Assembly (NCBI RefSeq): GCF_001949125.1
Contig: NZ_MSTI01000180.1
Coordinates: forward strand, 1-19,867
Direction: 5' to 3'
Length of the DNA stretch: 19,867 bases
Source: Deinococcus marmoris
Lineage (GTDB): Bacteria > Deinococcota > Deinococci > Deinococcales > Deinococcaceae
The translations under genes and the position numbers were made by a program. The notes below the pieces were generated by a model, which searched no databases, was not told where the DNA came from, and saw nothing but the letters and a program-made list of their open reading frames with translations. Of this stretch, positions 1-7,683 are shown piece after piece. The stretch's first letter is position 1, and every line of letters begins with the position of its first letter.

Positions 1-89
1 GCACAGATTCAATTGGCTCAGATGTCCTTCCGCCAAACGCTGTTCCAGACCGCATATTTGGAGAAAACTGCATAAATGTAACTCATGAG
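1..89. other. Left edge, no firm gene
   Basis: Bases 1-75 of the plus strand read open in frame 1 (ending ...LEKTA and a TAA stop). They could be the last 24 codons of a gene that begins outside the window. Frame 2 is also open over the same stretch, so this is weak support and no CDS is called. Bases 82-89 form the short palindrome CTCATGAG, just outside the candidate element that starts at 90. Confidence 0.3.
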
Positions 90-266
90 TAATACGGACT
101 CCGATTAGAGGGTGTTGAAAACACCCGTAATCCGAGCGGGAGGAGCAGCGTCCTCATGGGCGTCTGTTCGCGACGATAGTGAGCAGGAGAAAAACGGGTT
201 CCGGGCGTGGACTGGAGGGATCGGCACTGTTCCGATTCATACACGAAACAAACGGAATCCGTATAA
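90..266. repeat. Candidate miniature inverted-repeat element
   Basis: An imperfect 18-bp inverted repeat bounds this 177-bp stretch: TAATACGGACTCCGATTA at 90-107 and its partner at 249-266, which match at 14 of 18 positions. Inside is a perfect 7-bp hairpin (110-116 with 120-126, loop GAA). No credible coding frame is present. The form fits the small non-coding repeats common in Deinococcus genomes, but family identity is inference. Its right end abuts the ATAAG flank of the next element, so that element landed at its edge. Confidence 0.4.
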
Positions 267-267
267 G

Positions 268-435
268 CAATGGTTCGGACACTTTTGACGAAGATTTTTG
301 TCTATCGGGCGAAAAGTGGCACTGGGACGGCGTTTCATCTCGCCCCCTCCCAGCCTCCCCATCAAGGGGGAGGAGCTAAAGACGCTGTGTTCATCGCATT
401 TGAATCTCCGAATTTGAAAACTGTCCGAACCATTG
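268..435. mobile_element. 168-bp MITE-like element
   Basis: The ends are an 18-of-19 inverted repeat: CAATGGTTCGGACACTTTT at 268-286 and its complement at 417-435. They are the same ends as the neighbouring insertion sequence, and the similarity to the IS left end runs on for about 10 more bases (TTTTGAC.AA.AT). There is no transposase reading frame. The likely reading is a non-autonomous derivative that the IS transposase can mobilise. The interior carries a C-run/G-run hairpin (about 343-378). It is flanked by ATAAG on the left (263-267) and CTTAT on the right (436-440). Confidence 0.7.
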
Positions 436-440
436 CTTAT

Positions 441-1759
441 CAATGGTTCGGACAGTTTTTGACAAAAATGGAGACCCGCCGATAGTGGGTCGTGCAAACT
501 CAACTCCCGGCAGGTCTGATCGGCATCCTACATCACGTCCTGAAGACCGTCTCACTGCGGAAAACACAGCGCAACTTCCTGGTGGTCATCTTGAGTGTGT
601 ACCTGGCCGTTCCGGGACGGTACAACGCGCCCAATCTCTCGCGGTATGCGGGCTGTTCTGATCGGACGATTCGGCGCTGGCACCATCGTCGTGATGATGG
701 TGCCTTGCCCTGGTGGGACTTGCACATGGCGGTGGTGACCACAGCAGTCCGGAGTGGCCTGCTCTTTCCGCTGTTTCTCCTGAGCATTGATGCGTCCTTC
801 CAGAGAAAATCAGGAACCAAAACCCAAAACATCGGTTCGTTCTGGAATGGCTCGACAGGCCGGTCTGAGCGGGGGACGGAACTGTCGTGCTGTGCGCTGA
901 TCAATGTCCAGATGCGCCAGGTCTTCCCCATTCATGCTCAGCAAACCCGCCCCAAAAAGGAATGCAGAGATCGTCTGGTTCAGTACAACGATCAGCTTGA
1001 CGCGGTGTTGGGCGAACTCGAACACCACCCAGAGATTCTCCTGCGGGCCGTGGTCGCCGATGGACAATACGCCAAAGACCTCTTTGTGGAAACCGTGACG
1101 GGTCACGGTTTTGCCCTGATCTCAAAACTCCAGCGCAATGCCAACCTGAACTATGTTTACGATGGCCCAGACCAGCAACGCCGAGGACCGAAGAGAAAAC
1201 ACGATGGCAAGGTCACCTTCGCTGACCTGAGCCGCTTTGATGTGGTGAACGAAAGCGCGGCCGAGCGCATCTTGACCCAGGTGGTCTGGGGCGTGCGATG
1301 GAAGCGGTTGCTGCGGGTGGTGGTGATCCAGGTTCTGGATCACCACGGCCAGGTCATCAAGTACGCCGTGTTATTCAGCACCGACATCACCATGTCCGCA
1401 TCTGAAGTCGTGGCGCTGTACCGCAGCCGTTTTGAGATCGAGTACGTCTTCCGAGACGGCAAGCAGTTCCTGGGCCTTCAGGACGCTCAAATGCGAACCC
1501 AGCAGGCCCTCGAAAGCCATTGGAATCTGACCCTACTGGTGATGAACCTGGCACGATTGGAAGCCCTTCGGGCCAACAATGGGGCACAGACCTTGGTGTT
1601 CGGAGTAGAGGATTTGAAGCGCAGAGCGTACAACGCGCTGTTCGCCCAGGTGATTTTAGTCAATCTGGGTCTTGAGGCCCGCTTTGAAGAATTAATTGCG
1701 AACCCGTCTGGGCCGCTTAATTTTGGACTGAAAGCCGCTTAAAACTGTCCGAACCATTG
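441..1759 (+). mobile_element. IS4-type insertion sequence, intact
   Basis: Perfect 19-bp terminal inverted repeats (441-459 and 1741-1759) bound a single transposase gene that fills the element. Counting the flanking CTTAT (436-440) and ATAAG (1760-1764), the inverted repeat is 24 bp. CTTAT and ATAAG are complementary, so the IS on its own lacks a direct target duplication. ATAAG does occur as a direct repeat around the MITE plus IS together (263-267 and 1760-1764). The element lies downstream of the neighbouring glycosidase gene and interrupts no recognised gene. Confidence 0.85.
492..1742 (+). CDS. IS4-family DDE transposase
   Basis: This 416-residue protein cuts and joins DNA at the element's ends. 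The acidic triad of the IS4 superfamily can be read: first Asp in LLSIDASFQ (D100), second in VVADGQY (D190), and the third acidic residue inside the family YREK signature Y-x2-R-x3-E-x6-K (Y310, R313, E317, K324). The frame is unbroken and the length is normal for the family, so the enzyme is probably active. The start is GTG at 492, 33 bp inside the left end, with only a weak upstream purine stretch. The TAA stop lies at the inner edge of the right repeat. The exact IS4 subgroup cannot be fixed without a database search. Confidence 0.9.
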   Translation: MQTQLPAGLIGILHHVLKTVSLRKTQRNFLVVILSVYLAVPGRYNAPNLSRYAGCSDRTIRRWHHRRDDGALPWWDLHMAVVTTAVRSGLLFPLFLLSIDASFQRKSGTKTQNIGSFWNGSTGRSERGTELSCCALINVQMRQVFPIHAQQTRPKKECRDRLVQYNDQLDAVLGELEHHPEILLRAVVADGQYAKDLFVETVTGHGFALISKLQRNANLNYVYDGPDQQRRGPKRKHDGKVTFADLSRFDVVNESAAERILTQVVWGVRWKRLLRVVVIQVLDHHGQVIKYAVLFSTDITMSASEVVALYRSRFEIEYVFRDGKQFLGLQDAQMRTQQALESHWNLTLLVMNLARLEALRANNGAQTLVFGVEDLKRRAYNALFAQVILVNLGLEARFEELIANPSGPLNFGLKAA

Positions 1760-1780
1760 ATAAGACGCCCTGTCTCAAGA

Positions 1781-2635
1781 CTACTTTGCCGGACAGGCCA
1801 CGCGTCGGTAAGCGGTCTCGCGCCCACCACGCAGATACAGGTCCTTGAACATCGAGTTGATGCCTAGGCGGCGGGCCTCGGCGCAATTCAGGAACTTCTG
1901 CTTGTACTCCACGTTCAGGGCAGGCTTGCCGCGCTTGACGTACTCGGCCGGCGGCGCGCACTCGTCGAATTCGTGGCAGCTCTCGTTCAGGATGCCGTCG
2001 AATTTATCGGCCAGCCGCCGCCCGGTTCGGTCTTTCAGCAGCACCTTGTCCGGGCCGTTTTTCTGGAAGATCGCCAGCCCCAGTGCGTGCGCCTCGTCGG
2101 CCAGCCAGCCGGAGAAGTCCACCTGATCCTGAAGGGAGATCACGCCCCCTGGCACGTTCTCGTCGTTCTGGAGGTTGTCCGGTTCCACGGCCTGAAATCC
2201 TTTCTTACGGCACAGACGCAGTCTTTCCCGCAGAATGTCGGCCAGCACGGAACGGGGCAGGAAGACGTCGCGCACGTCCACGAACGCCTCGTCCTGCCAA
2301 CTGGGGTCCACGCCCAGTTTCAGCCGGGCCGGATAACGTGCGGAATCTGGGCGATACGGCTCGTAGCTTCCGGCGTTGATGTAACACACCACGTACAGGC
2401 CCTGTTTTTTAAGGCTGTCCACCTGCGCCGCCGTGGTCTCGAAGCCGTCCAGATCGATCAGTTTCAGGCCAGGCGGAACGCGGACCTGGGCCGCCGTTTG
2501 CGCGCCAATCTGCCAGTCCCAGCCGTACAGACCAGCAGGCGGCGGCTGGACAGCCGGACCGGACAGGCCCAAGCCTGATTCGCCCAGCAGGCCACATGTC
2601 GTCAATACGCCCAGCGCCAGCGCCGCCTTCCTCAT
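1781..2635 (-). CDS. Secreted GH114-like endo-alpha-1,4-polygalactosaminidase
   Basis: This 284-residue protein has an N-terminal hydrophobic signal segment (residues 3-25), so it acts outside the cytoplasm. The rest is a TIM-barrel-like fold with the pattern of glycoside hydrolase family 114: GLYGWDWQIG (35-44), LIDLDGFET (59-67), YVVCYINAGSYEPYRPD (81-97), AVEPDNLQN (149-157) and LNESC (216-220). E151/D153 and E218 are likely active-site acids. The family hydrolyses galactosamine-rich polymers such as Pel-type exopolysaccharide; the substrate here is inference. The ATG is chosen because TAGGGT (2642-2647) lies 6 nt upstream with no Shine-Dalgarno, which suggests a leaderless message. It is divergent from the YegP-like gene. 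Confidence 0.8.
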   Translation of the reverse strand: MRKAALALGVLTTCGLLGESGLGLSGPAVQPPPAGLYGWDWQIGAQTAAQVRVPPGLKLIDLDGFETTAAQVDSLKKQGLYVVCYINAGSYEPYRPDSARYPARLKLGVDPSWQDEAFVDVRDVFLPRSVLADILRERLRLCRKKGFQAVEPDNLQNDENVPGGVISLQDQVDFSGWLADEAHALGLAIFQKNGPDKVLLKDRTGRRLADKFDGILNESCHEFDECAPPAEYVKRGKPALNVEYKQKFLNCAEARRLGINSMFKDLYLRGGRETAYRRVACPAK

Positions 2636-2641
2636 GCTTTT

Positions 2642-2647
2642 ACCCTA
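2642..2647 (-). promoter_or_regulatory. Candidate -10 box, leaderless GH114 gene
   Basis: TAGGGT on the minus strand ends 6 nt before the ATG of the GH114-like gene. The spacing puts the transcription start at or next to the A of the start codon. No convincing -35 is visible. Confidence 0.4.
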
Positions 2648-2726
2648 TCCCCGAAGCTGATCCGGCCTCTGATCATGACCTGATGTACAGTAAACAGACC
2701 GACAATTCACCCCTGGAGGGACCCCT

Positions 2727-3056
2727 ATGGCAGCGAAATTCGTGTTGAAGATGTCCGGCGATCAGTTCATGTTCAATCTGGTGTCCGGCAACGGCCAGAC
2801 CGTGCTGACCAGCGAGCGCTACACCACCAGGGCGGCGGCCACGAACGGCATCGCCTCGGTCAAGAAGAACGCCGCCAACGACAGGATGTACGAGATGACC
2901 GCCAGCGGCAAGCGGTTTAACCTCAAGGCGGGCAACGGTCAGGTGATCGGCGGCAGCCAGAACTACGCCAGCGAGGACGGCGCGAAGGCGGGCATGGAAG
3001 CGGTCAAGAGCGCGGCAGCCGAAGCGCTGGTGGACGATCAGACCGCAGAAACCTGA
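2727..3056 (+). CDS. YegP/UPF0339 (DUF1508) protein, two repeats
   Basis: This 109-residue soluble protein is made of two copies of the DUF1508 motif: KFVLKMSGDQFMFNLVSGNGQTVLTSE (residues 4-30) and YEMTASGKRFNLKAGNGQVIGGSQ (55-78). Each is followed by a short helix (TRAAATNGIASVKKNA and SEDGAKAGMEAVKSAA). The tandem layout matches E. coli YegP. The molecular role of the family is not established. The start is set by a good Shine-Dalgarno, CTGGAGGG, about 8 nt before the ATG. It is divergent from the glycosidase and convergent with the acyltransferase. It has no signal peptide. Confidence 0.88.
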   Translation: MAAKFVLKMSGDQFMFNLVSGNGQTVLTSERYTTRAAATNGIASVKKNAANDRMYEMTASGKRFNLKAGNGQVIGGSQNYASEDGAKAGMEAVKSAAAEALVDDQTAET

Positions 3057-3095
3057 GCGGGACAGACCTGAGCAGTCCGTCATCAAAGCAGGGCT

Positions 3096-4034
<939 letters not shown>

Positions 4035-4041
4035 GCCCGCT

Positions 4042-4069
4042 ACTTTACTCGCCTACTGTGAAAAGTAAA
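4042..4069 (-). promoter_or_regulatory. Leaderless promoter of the acyltransferase
   Basis: On the minus strand TTTACT (4064-4069) and TAAAGT (4042-4047) are 16 nt apart, and the -10 ends 7 nt before the GTG start. The two boxes also form an inverted repeat (ACTTTAC 4042-4048, GTAAAGT 4065-4071), so the same bases could serve as an operator. Confidence 0.5.
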
Positions 4070-4136
4070 GTGGGTTTGTGCGGACATAGCGTACAGGTGG
4101 ATCAGTGACTATCGCCGTGACGCTCCAACTGCCCGG

Positions 4137-5393
4137 CTAGTTTTTCAGACCGAGCAGCGGTTTCTGGGGGCCGACCACCATCTTTGAGGCGCGCAATTTG
4201 CCCTGCCACAGCGCCAGCTCCGCACGTTCGGTGCCCCCATCGACGGCGCTGGCCCGGTTGTTGCGGCAGACGCTGCGGGTGGCACTGGTGCAACTGGGCG
4301 TCCAGAGGTTGTTGTACCAGCTCTTGCCGTCGCCGTGAAAGCGCGTCCAGCCGATCAGGTTGTCCTGAATGGAATTGCCGAAGAAGGTGGGCGGGGACTG
4401 GCGTGCGCCGCCCAGGATGTCCCACATGTAGATTCCGACATTCGCGGTGGGAATGATCTCGCCGCCCGGCAGACGGCCCGTGGACAGGATGCGGTTCTGC
4501 CAGACGTGCTGATCGTGTCCGCCCGCAATAGCCACGCCCTGATTGGACGTGTTGATGATCTGGTTGCGGTAGACCTCGATATAGCCGCCCACCACCGACA
4601 GGTCCTTCTCGCTGCCGTCGCCCAGCATGATGCCGCCGCCGGAATAGGCCTTGTCTTTCAGCGGATCGACGGCGTAGGCCCCGTGGATGTAATTGTTGTG
4701 AATCCGAATAGGGCTGCTGGCCGTGCCGCTGCTCTCGTACAGATTGATGTTTTCCTCGGGCGCACTCTTGCCGGGCTGGTTGACCATCGCATTCCAGGCA
4801 ATTTCGATGTTGGGCACGCCGACGACGTGATTGAGCTGGACCGCCTGCACGTTGTAGCGGCTGCCCGTCGGGCGTCCCGTGCCGTCCACGTAACGGCCAT
4901 CGACATCCTGCACCTTGTTGCGCAGGATCTTGATGGTCTGACCCCTGGCCGCATCCCCCTGAAAGGTATTGACGTACATCCCAGAAGTGCCTTGCAGGTA
5001 ATTGTTCTCGGCCCGCAGATTGGCAATGAATTCGACAGCCAGAAAGCGCCCCGGAAAGGCTCCGTCCGCCTGGGGGTTCAGGCCATAGCCGTGGGTGTTT
5101 CGCACGGTCAGATCGACGTTGAAACCGCGAATCAGGTCCCCGCGTCCCCGCAGGTAAGAATCCTCGATGATGACCGGCTCGCGCGTGGCGATGGTGATCA
5201 CAGGAATTTTAGGGTTCAGGCTCTGCCAGTTGCCCCGGTACGTGCCCCCTTTGCGGATGACCACGGGACCGCTGTAATCCAGGGCCGGGCCAGGAAGTAA
5301 AGTCATGTTCGCCGGGGTCAGGGAGCGGGCACTCAGGCCCAGTCCCATCACCAGTGCCGCTGCCAGGGCAGCCCGGATGGACGCGTGATTCAA
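4137..5393 (-). CDS. Secreted right-handed parallel beta-helix protein
   Basis: This 418-residue protein has a signal peptide (about residues 1-22: a basic start, then AALAAALVMGLGL). The body reads as repeated short beta-strands with Asn-rich turns: VIIEDSYLRGRGDLIRGFNVDLTVRNTHG, LRAENNYLQG, IKILRNKVQD, IEIAWNAMVN, IRIHNNYIHG, IEVYRNQIINTSNQGVAIAGG. This is the pattern of pectate-lyase-like beta-helices (parallel beta-helix repeats). No catalytic set can be named, so enzyme or adhesin are both possible. The start is TTG at 5391-5393, preferred because GAGGT sits about 9 nt upstream and because it preserves the full signal peptide. Two Cys near the C terminus (SCTSATRSVCRNN) may pair. Confidence 0.75.
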   Translation of the reverse strand: MNHASIRAALAAALVMGLGLSARSLTPANMTLLPGPALDYSGPVVIRKGGTYRGNWQSLNPKIPVITIATREPVIIEDSYLRGRGDLIRGFNVDLTVRNTHGYGLNPQADGAFPGRFLAVEFIANLRAENNYLQGTSGMYVNTFQGDAARGQTIKILRNKVQDVDGRYVDGTGRPTGSRYNVQAVQLNHVVGVPNIEIAWNAMVNQPGKSAPEENINLYESSGTASSPIRIHNNYIHGAYAVDPLKDKAYSGGGIMLGDGSEKDLSVVGGYIEVYRNQIINTSNQGVAIAGGHDQHVWQNRILSTGRLPGGEIIPTANVGIYMWDILGGARQSPPTFFGNSIQDNLIGWTRFHGDGKSWYNNLWTPSCTSATRSVCRNNRASAVDGGTERAELALWQGKLRASKMVVGPQKPLLGLKN

Positions 5394-5707
5394 ACCTGTT
5401 TACCTCGCCTTTATCTTAACCGCTCGCAATACCGTTTGGGATGAGCTTTTTCTTACTTTTCAGATTCAGGGGGAGAACGGGAGGACAAAGGCGAGGCGCT
5501 GACCCGCTTTCACCCCTGAAAATGACGCCCGCCAGAGAGCAGCGCCCCAAAGCTCCTAGAGGGCCACCCACAGAAGGCCCTGCGGGACGGACGCGCCAGC
5601 GCAATCCAGTCTGGAAAGCACTTGAGGGATTTCTTGACTCTCACAGAGGCCAGAGTCCATTGAGGCAGGAGTTATGCGCCCGCCAGCACGCGAAAAGACG
5701 GGGAATT
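5394..5707. other. Gene-poor gap before tRNA-Lys
   Basis: I see no convincing gene here; the overlapping frames on both strands have Pro/Arg-rich compositions typical of non-coding GC-rich DNA. Visible items are a 6-bp hairpin AGGGCC...GGCCCT near 5560-5580, and an inverted repeat GACTCT...AGAGTC (5636-5641 and 5652-5657) that begins inside a TTGACT (5634-5639). There is also an 11-codon ORF (ATG 5674, stop just before 5710) with a purine-rich stretch in front. The promoter of the beta-helix gene must lie at the left side of this gap. Confidence 0.5.
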
Positions 5708-5731
5708 AAAAAAACCCCGCGCTGGGCGAGG
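5708..5731 (-). terminator. Rho-independent terminator of tRNA-Lys
   Basis: On the minus strand CCTCGC pairs with GCGGGG (6 bp, one G-T) around a 5-nt loop, followed directly by seven T. It lies just downstream of the tRNA 3' end. Confidence 0.8.
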
Positions 5732-5739
5732 CTTTCTGG

Positions 5740-5815
<76 letters not shown>

Positions 5816-5827
5816 AGAGCAGAGCGG

Positions 5828-5855
5828 AGTATAGCAAGTTCTCAGCCTCTGTCAA
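5828..5855 (-). promoter_or_regulatory. tRNA-Lys promoter
   Basis: On the minus strand TTGACA (5850-5855) and TATACT (5828-5833) are 16 nt apart, and the -10 ends 12 nt before the mature tRNA. The -35 and most of the spacer lie inside the 3' end of folC. Confidence 0.8.
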
Positions 5856-7062
5856 GCCGCGCCCGCACGTCCGCCGCCAGATACAGGCTGCCCGCCACCA
5901 GCAACGTGCCACCCACCGGGGTCAGCGCCAGCGCGTGGGCCAGCGCCTCGGCGGGATCAGGCAGGGCCACGCCGCCAAAACGGGCAGCCAGTTCCTGCGG
6001 TGGCGTGGCCAGATCGCCCGTGGCCGTGAAGACCCGCACCCCCGTCAGCGGCAGCAACGGCGCAAGCGTGGCCGGGGTGTCCTTGCGCGCCAGATTGCCG
6101 AACAGCAGCACGTCGGCATGGGGCACGGCCAGGGCCAGGGCGCGGGTGGCGTGTGGGTTGTGTGCGCCGTCCAGCAGCACGGTTTTGCCGTCCACGCTCA
6201 GGCGTTCCAGGCGCACGGAATGCCGGGCGTTCAGCGCCGCCTCTATGCCGTCACCGTGGCCCAGCGTTCGCAGGGTGGCGGCGGCCAGGGCCGCGTTGAG
6301 GTACTGATGCGCGCCTTGCAGCCAGGGCGCGTGGGGCAGGGCAAAGAGTTCAGGATGGGTCCGGGGGGTCAGCAGCGGTGCGCCGGTCTCGCCCGCCACC
6401 TCCCGCGCCACGGCCAGTGCCTCGCCAGTCGCGGTGGTCAGCAAGGGAACGCCAGAGAGGGCCGCCCCCGCCTTGTCACGGGCGATCTCGGCCACGGTGG
6501 CCCCCAGCACCCCTGTGTGATCGAGGTCCGCGTTGGTCAGCGCCACCGCCACGACGTTGCCCAGCGCGTGGGTGGCGTCGCTCCTGCCGCCCACGCCCGC
6601 TTCCATCACGGCCACCTCTACCCCGTCTTCGGCAAAGACCCGACAGGCCAGCGCCAGGGTCAGATCGAAGAAGGCGGCGTCCGGGGCGTGGATTCTGGCC
6701 CACTGGATAAAGTCGCGTGTGCGGGCCGGGGCCAGGTTGACACCGTTCACGCGGATGCGTTCCTCGTAGGCGTGCAGGTGCGGGCTGGTGAAGCGGCCCA
6801 CGCGCAGCCCGGCGGCCAGCAGGCCCGCTTCCAGCATGGCGCAGGTGCTGCCCTTGCCGTTGGTGCCGATCACGCGGATGGACTGAAAGCGGGTGTCGGG
6901 CGAATCCAGCCCACCCGGAGTCAGCAGGTCCAGCAGCGCCCGTGCGCCTCCCGGCCCCCGCGCCCGGCCAGAGCGCGTGCGCGAGAACAGCCAGCCATAA
7001 TCGGGCAAAGTAGTGTCGGGCAGAGCAGTACCAGGGAAAGCAGTGTCGGGCAGCCGGGTCAC
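5842..7062 (-). CDS. folC: Bifunctional folylpolyglutamate/dihydrofolate synthase
   Basis: FolC adds glutamate to folates and/or joins dihydropteroate with glutamate, using ATP, in the cytoplasm. The Mur-ligase P-loop is clear ([17 protein letters not shown]), followed by the FolC signature [17 protein letters not shown], the central [38 protein letters not shown] and the C-terminal [14 protein letters not shown]. The longest frame starts at 7095. I prefer the internal GTG at 7060-7062 (406 residues) because TACTTT lies exactly 7 nt upstream, and because the longer start would leave only a few tens of bases for two divergent promoters. Residues 4-23 are repeated pentapeptides [20 protein letters not shown], encoded by a 15-bp tandem repeat. 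It is divergent from purE. Confidence 0.93.
   Translation of the reverse strand: MTRLPDTAFPGTALPDTTLPDYGWLFSRTRSGRARGPGGARALLDLLTPGGLDSPDTRFQSIRVIGTNGKGSTCAMLEAGLLAAGLRVGRFTSPHLHAYEERIRVNGVNLAPARTRDFIQWARIHAPDAAFFDLTLALACRVFAEDGVEVAVMEAGVGGRSDATHALGNVVAVALTNADLDHTGVLGATVAEIARDKAGAALSGVPLLTTATGEALAVAREVAGETGAPLLTPRTHPELFALPHAPWLQGAHQYLNAALAAATLRTLGHGDGIEAALNARHSVRLERLSVDGKTVLLDGAHNPHATRALALAVPHADVLLFGNLARKDTPATLAPLLPLTGVRVFTATGDLATPPQELAARFGGVALPDPAEALAHALALTPVGGTLLVAGSLYLAADVRARLDRG
7002..7061. repeat. 15-bp tandem repeat at the folC start
   Basis: Four degenerate 15-bp units can be laid out on the plus strand: 7002-7016, 7017-7031, 7032-7046 and 7047-7061. All but the third begin with CGGGCA, and the first three end in AGTGT, AGTAC and AGTGT. 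The unit length keeps the folC frame and encodes (L/F)P(D/G)T(A/T) pentapeptides. Confidence 0.65.
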
Positions 7063-7069
7063 AGGCCCC

Positions 7070-7118
7070 AAAGTAGCGCACTGGCCCAGACGCACAGGTC
7101 AGCGCGTCCGGGTAGCAT
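7070..7118. promoter_or_regulatory. Divergent folC/purE promoter region
   Basis: The folC -10 is TACTTT on the minus strand (7070-7075), 7 nt before its GTG. The purE -10 is TAGCAT on the plus strand (7113-7118), 7 nt before its GTG at 7126. Both genes then look leaderless. The -35 regions would overlap around 7090-7098 and are poor matches, so the two promoters may compete. Confidence 0.45.
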
Positions 7119-7125
7119 GCGGGGC

Positions 7126-7683
7126 GTGAGCCAGACATCGTTCCCGAGGCAGGCACCGTCCCCGAGTCAAACACCGTCGCCGCGCGTGGGCGTGGTGATG
7201 GGCAGCCGCAGCGACTTTCCCACGATGGAGGCAGCGCTGGAGGTTCTGGCCCAGCTTCAGATTCCCTACGAGGTCCGGGTGCTGTCAGCCCACCGCACGC
7301 CGGACCTGCTGCCCAGTTACGCGGCGCGGGCGGAGAGATTGAACCTGAGCTGCATCATCGCCGGGGCGGGCGGGGCGGCACACCTGCCAGGAATGCTGGC
7401 GGCCTTTACGCGCGTGCCAGTGCTGGGCGTTCCGGTGCAGTCCCGTGCGCTGAGCGGCAACGACAGCCTGCTGAGCATCGTGCAGATGCCGGGGGGAGTG
7501 CCCGTCGCCACCTTCGCCATCGGGACGGCGGGGGCCAAAAATGCCGCGCTGTTCGCCGCCGCCATCCTCGCCACCACGGATGAAGACGTTCGGGACCGAC
7601 TAGATACCTTCCGGGCGCAGCAGACGCAGGCCGTGCTGGACGATCCTTTTTTTGAAGGCCACCCCGAAGCAGGCGCGGAATGA
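7126..7683 (+). CDS. purE: N5-carboxyaminoimidazole ribonucleotide mutase
   Basis: PurE moves the carboxyl group of N5-CAIR to C4, giving CAIR in purine synthesis. Class I features are plain: [17 protein letters not shown] (Rossmann-like phosphate loop), [37 protein letters not shown] and [17 protein letters not shown]. The frame is open far upstream as a shadow of folC. Possible starts are ATG 7117 and GTG 7126. I choose GTG 7126 (185 residues) because TAGCAT ends 7 nt before it and neither start has a clear Shine-Dalgarno. The first ~18 residues are Ser/Pro-rich and not conserved. It overlaps purK by 4 bases (ATGA). Confidence 0.95.
   Translation: MSQTSFPRQAPSPSQTPSPRVGVVMGSRSDFPTMEAALEVLAQLQIPYEVRVLSAHRTPDLLPSYAARAERLNLSCIIAGAGGAAHLPGMLAAFTRVPVLGVPVQSRALSGNDSLLSIVQMPGGVPVATFAIGTAGAKNAALFAAAILATTDEDVRDRLDTFRAQQTQAVLDDPFFEGHPEAGAE

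Noticed and set aside
1..75. Possible C-terminal end of an upstream gene
   Set aside because: Only 24 codons are visible, a second frame is equally open, and there is no recognisable motif.
4335..5300. 321-codon plus-strand frame
   Set aside because: It is antisense to the beta-helix gene, whose signal peptide and repeats are convincing.
7002..7061. CRISPR-like array
   Set aside because: The units are contiguous 15-bp tandem repeats without spacers, and no cas gene is present in the window.
5935..7116. Long plus-strand open frame leading into purE
   Set aside because: It is the antisense of folC in a GC-rich codon pattern; the His/Gln/Arg-rich composition is not protein-like, and PurE begins at 7117-7126.
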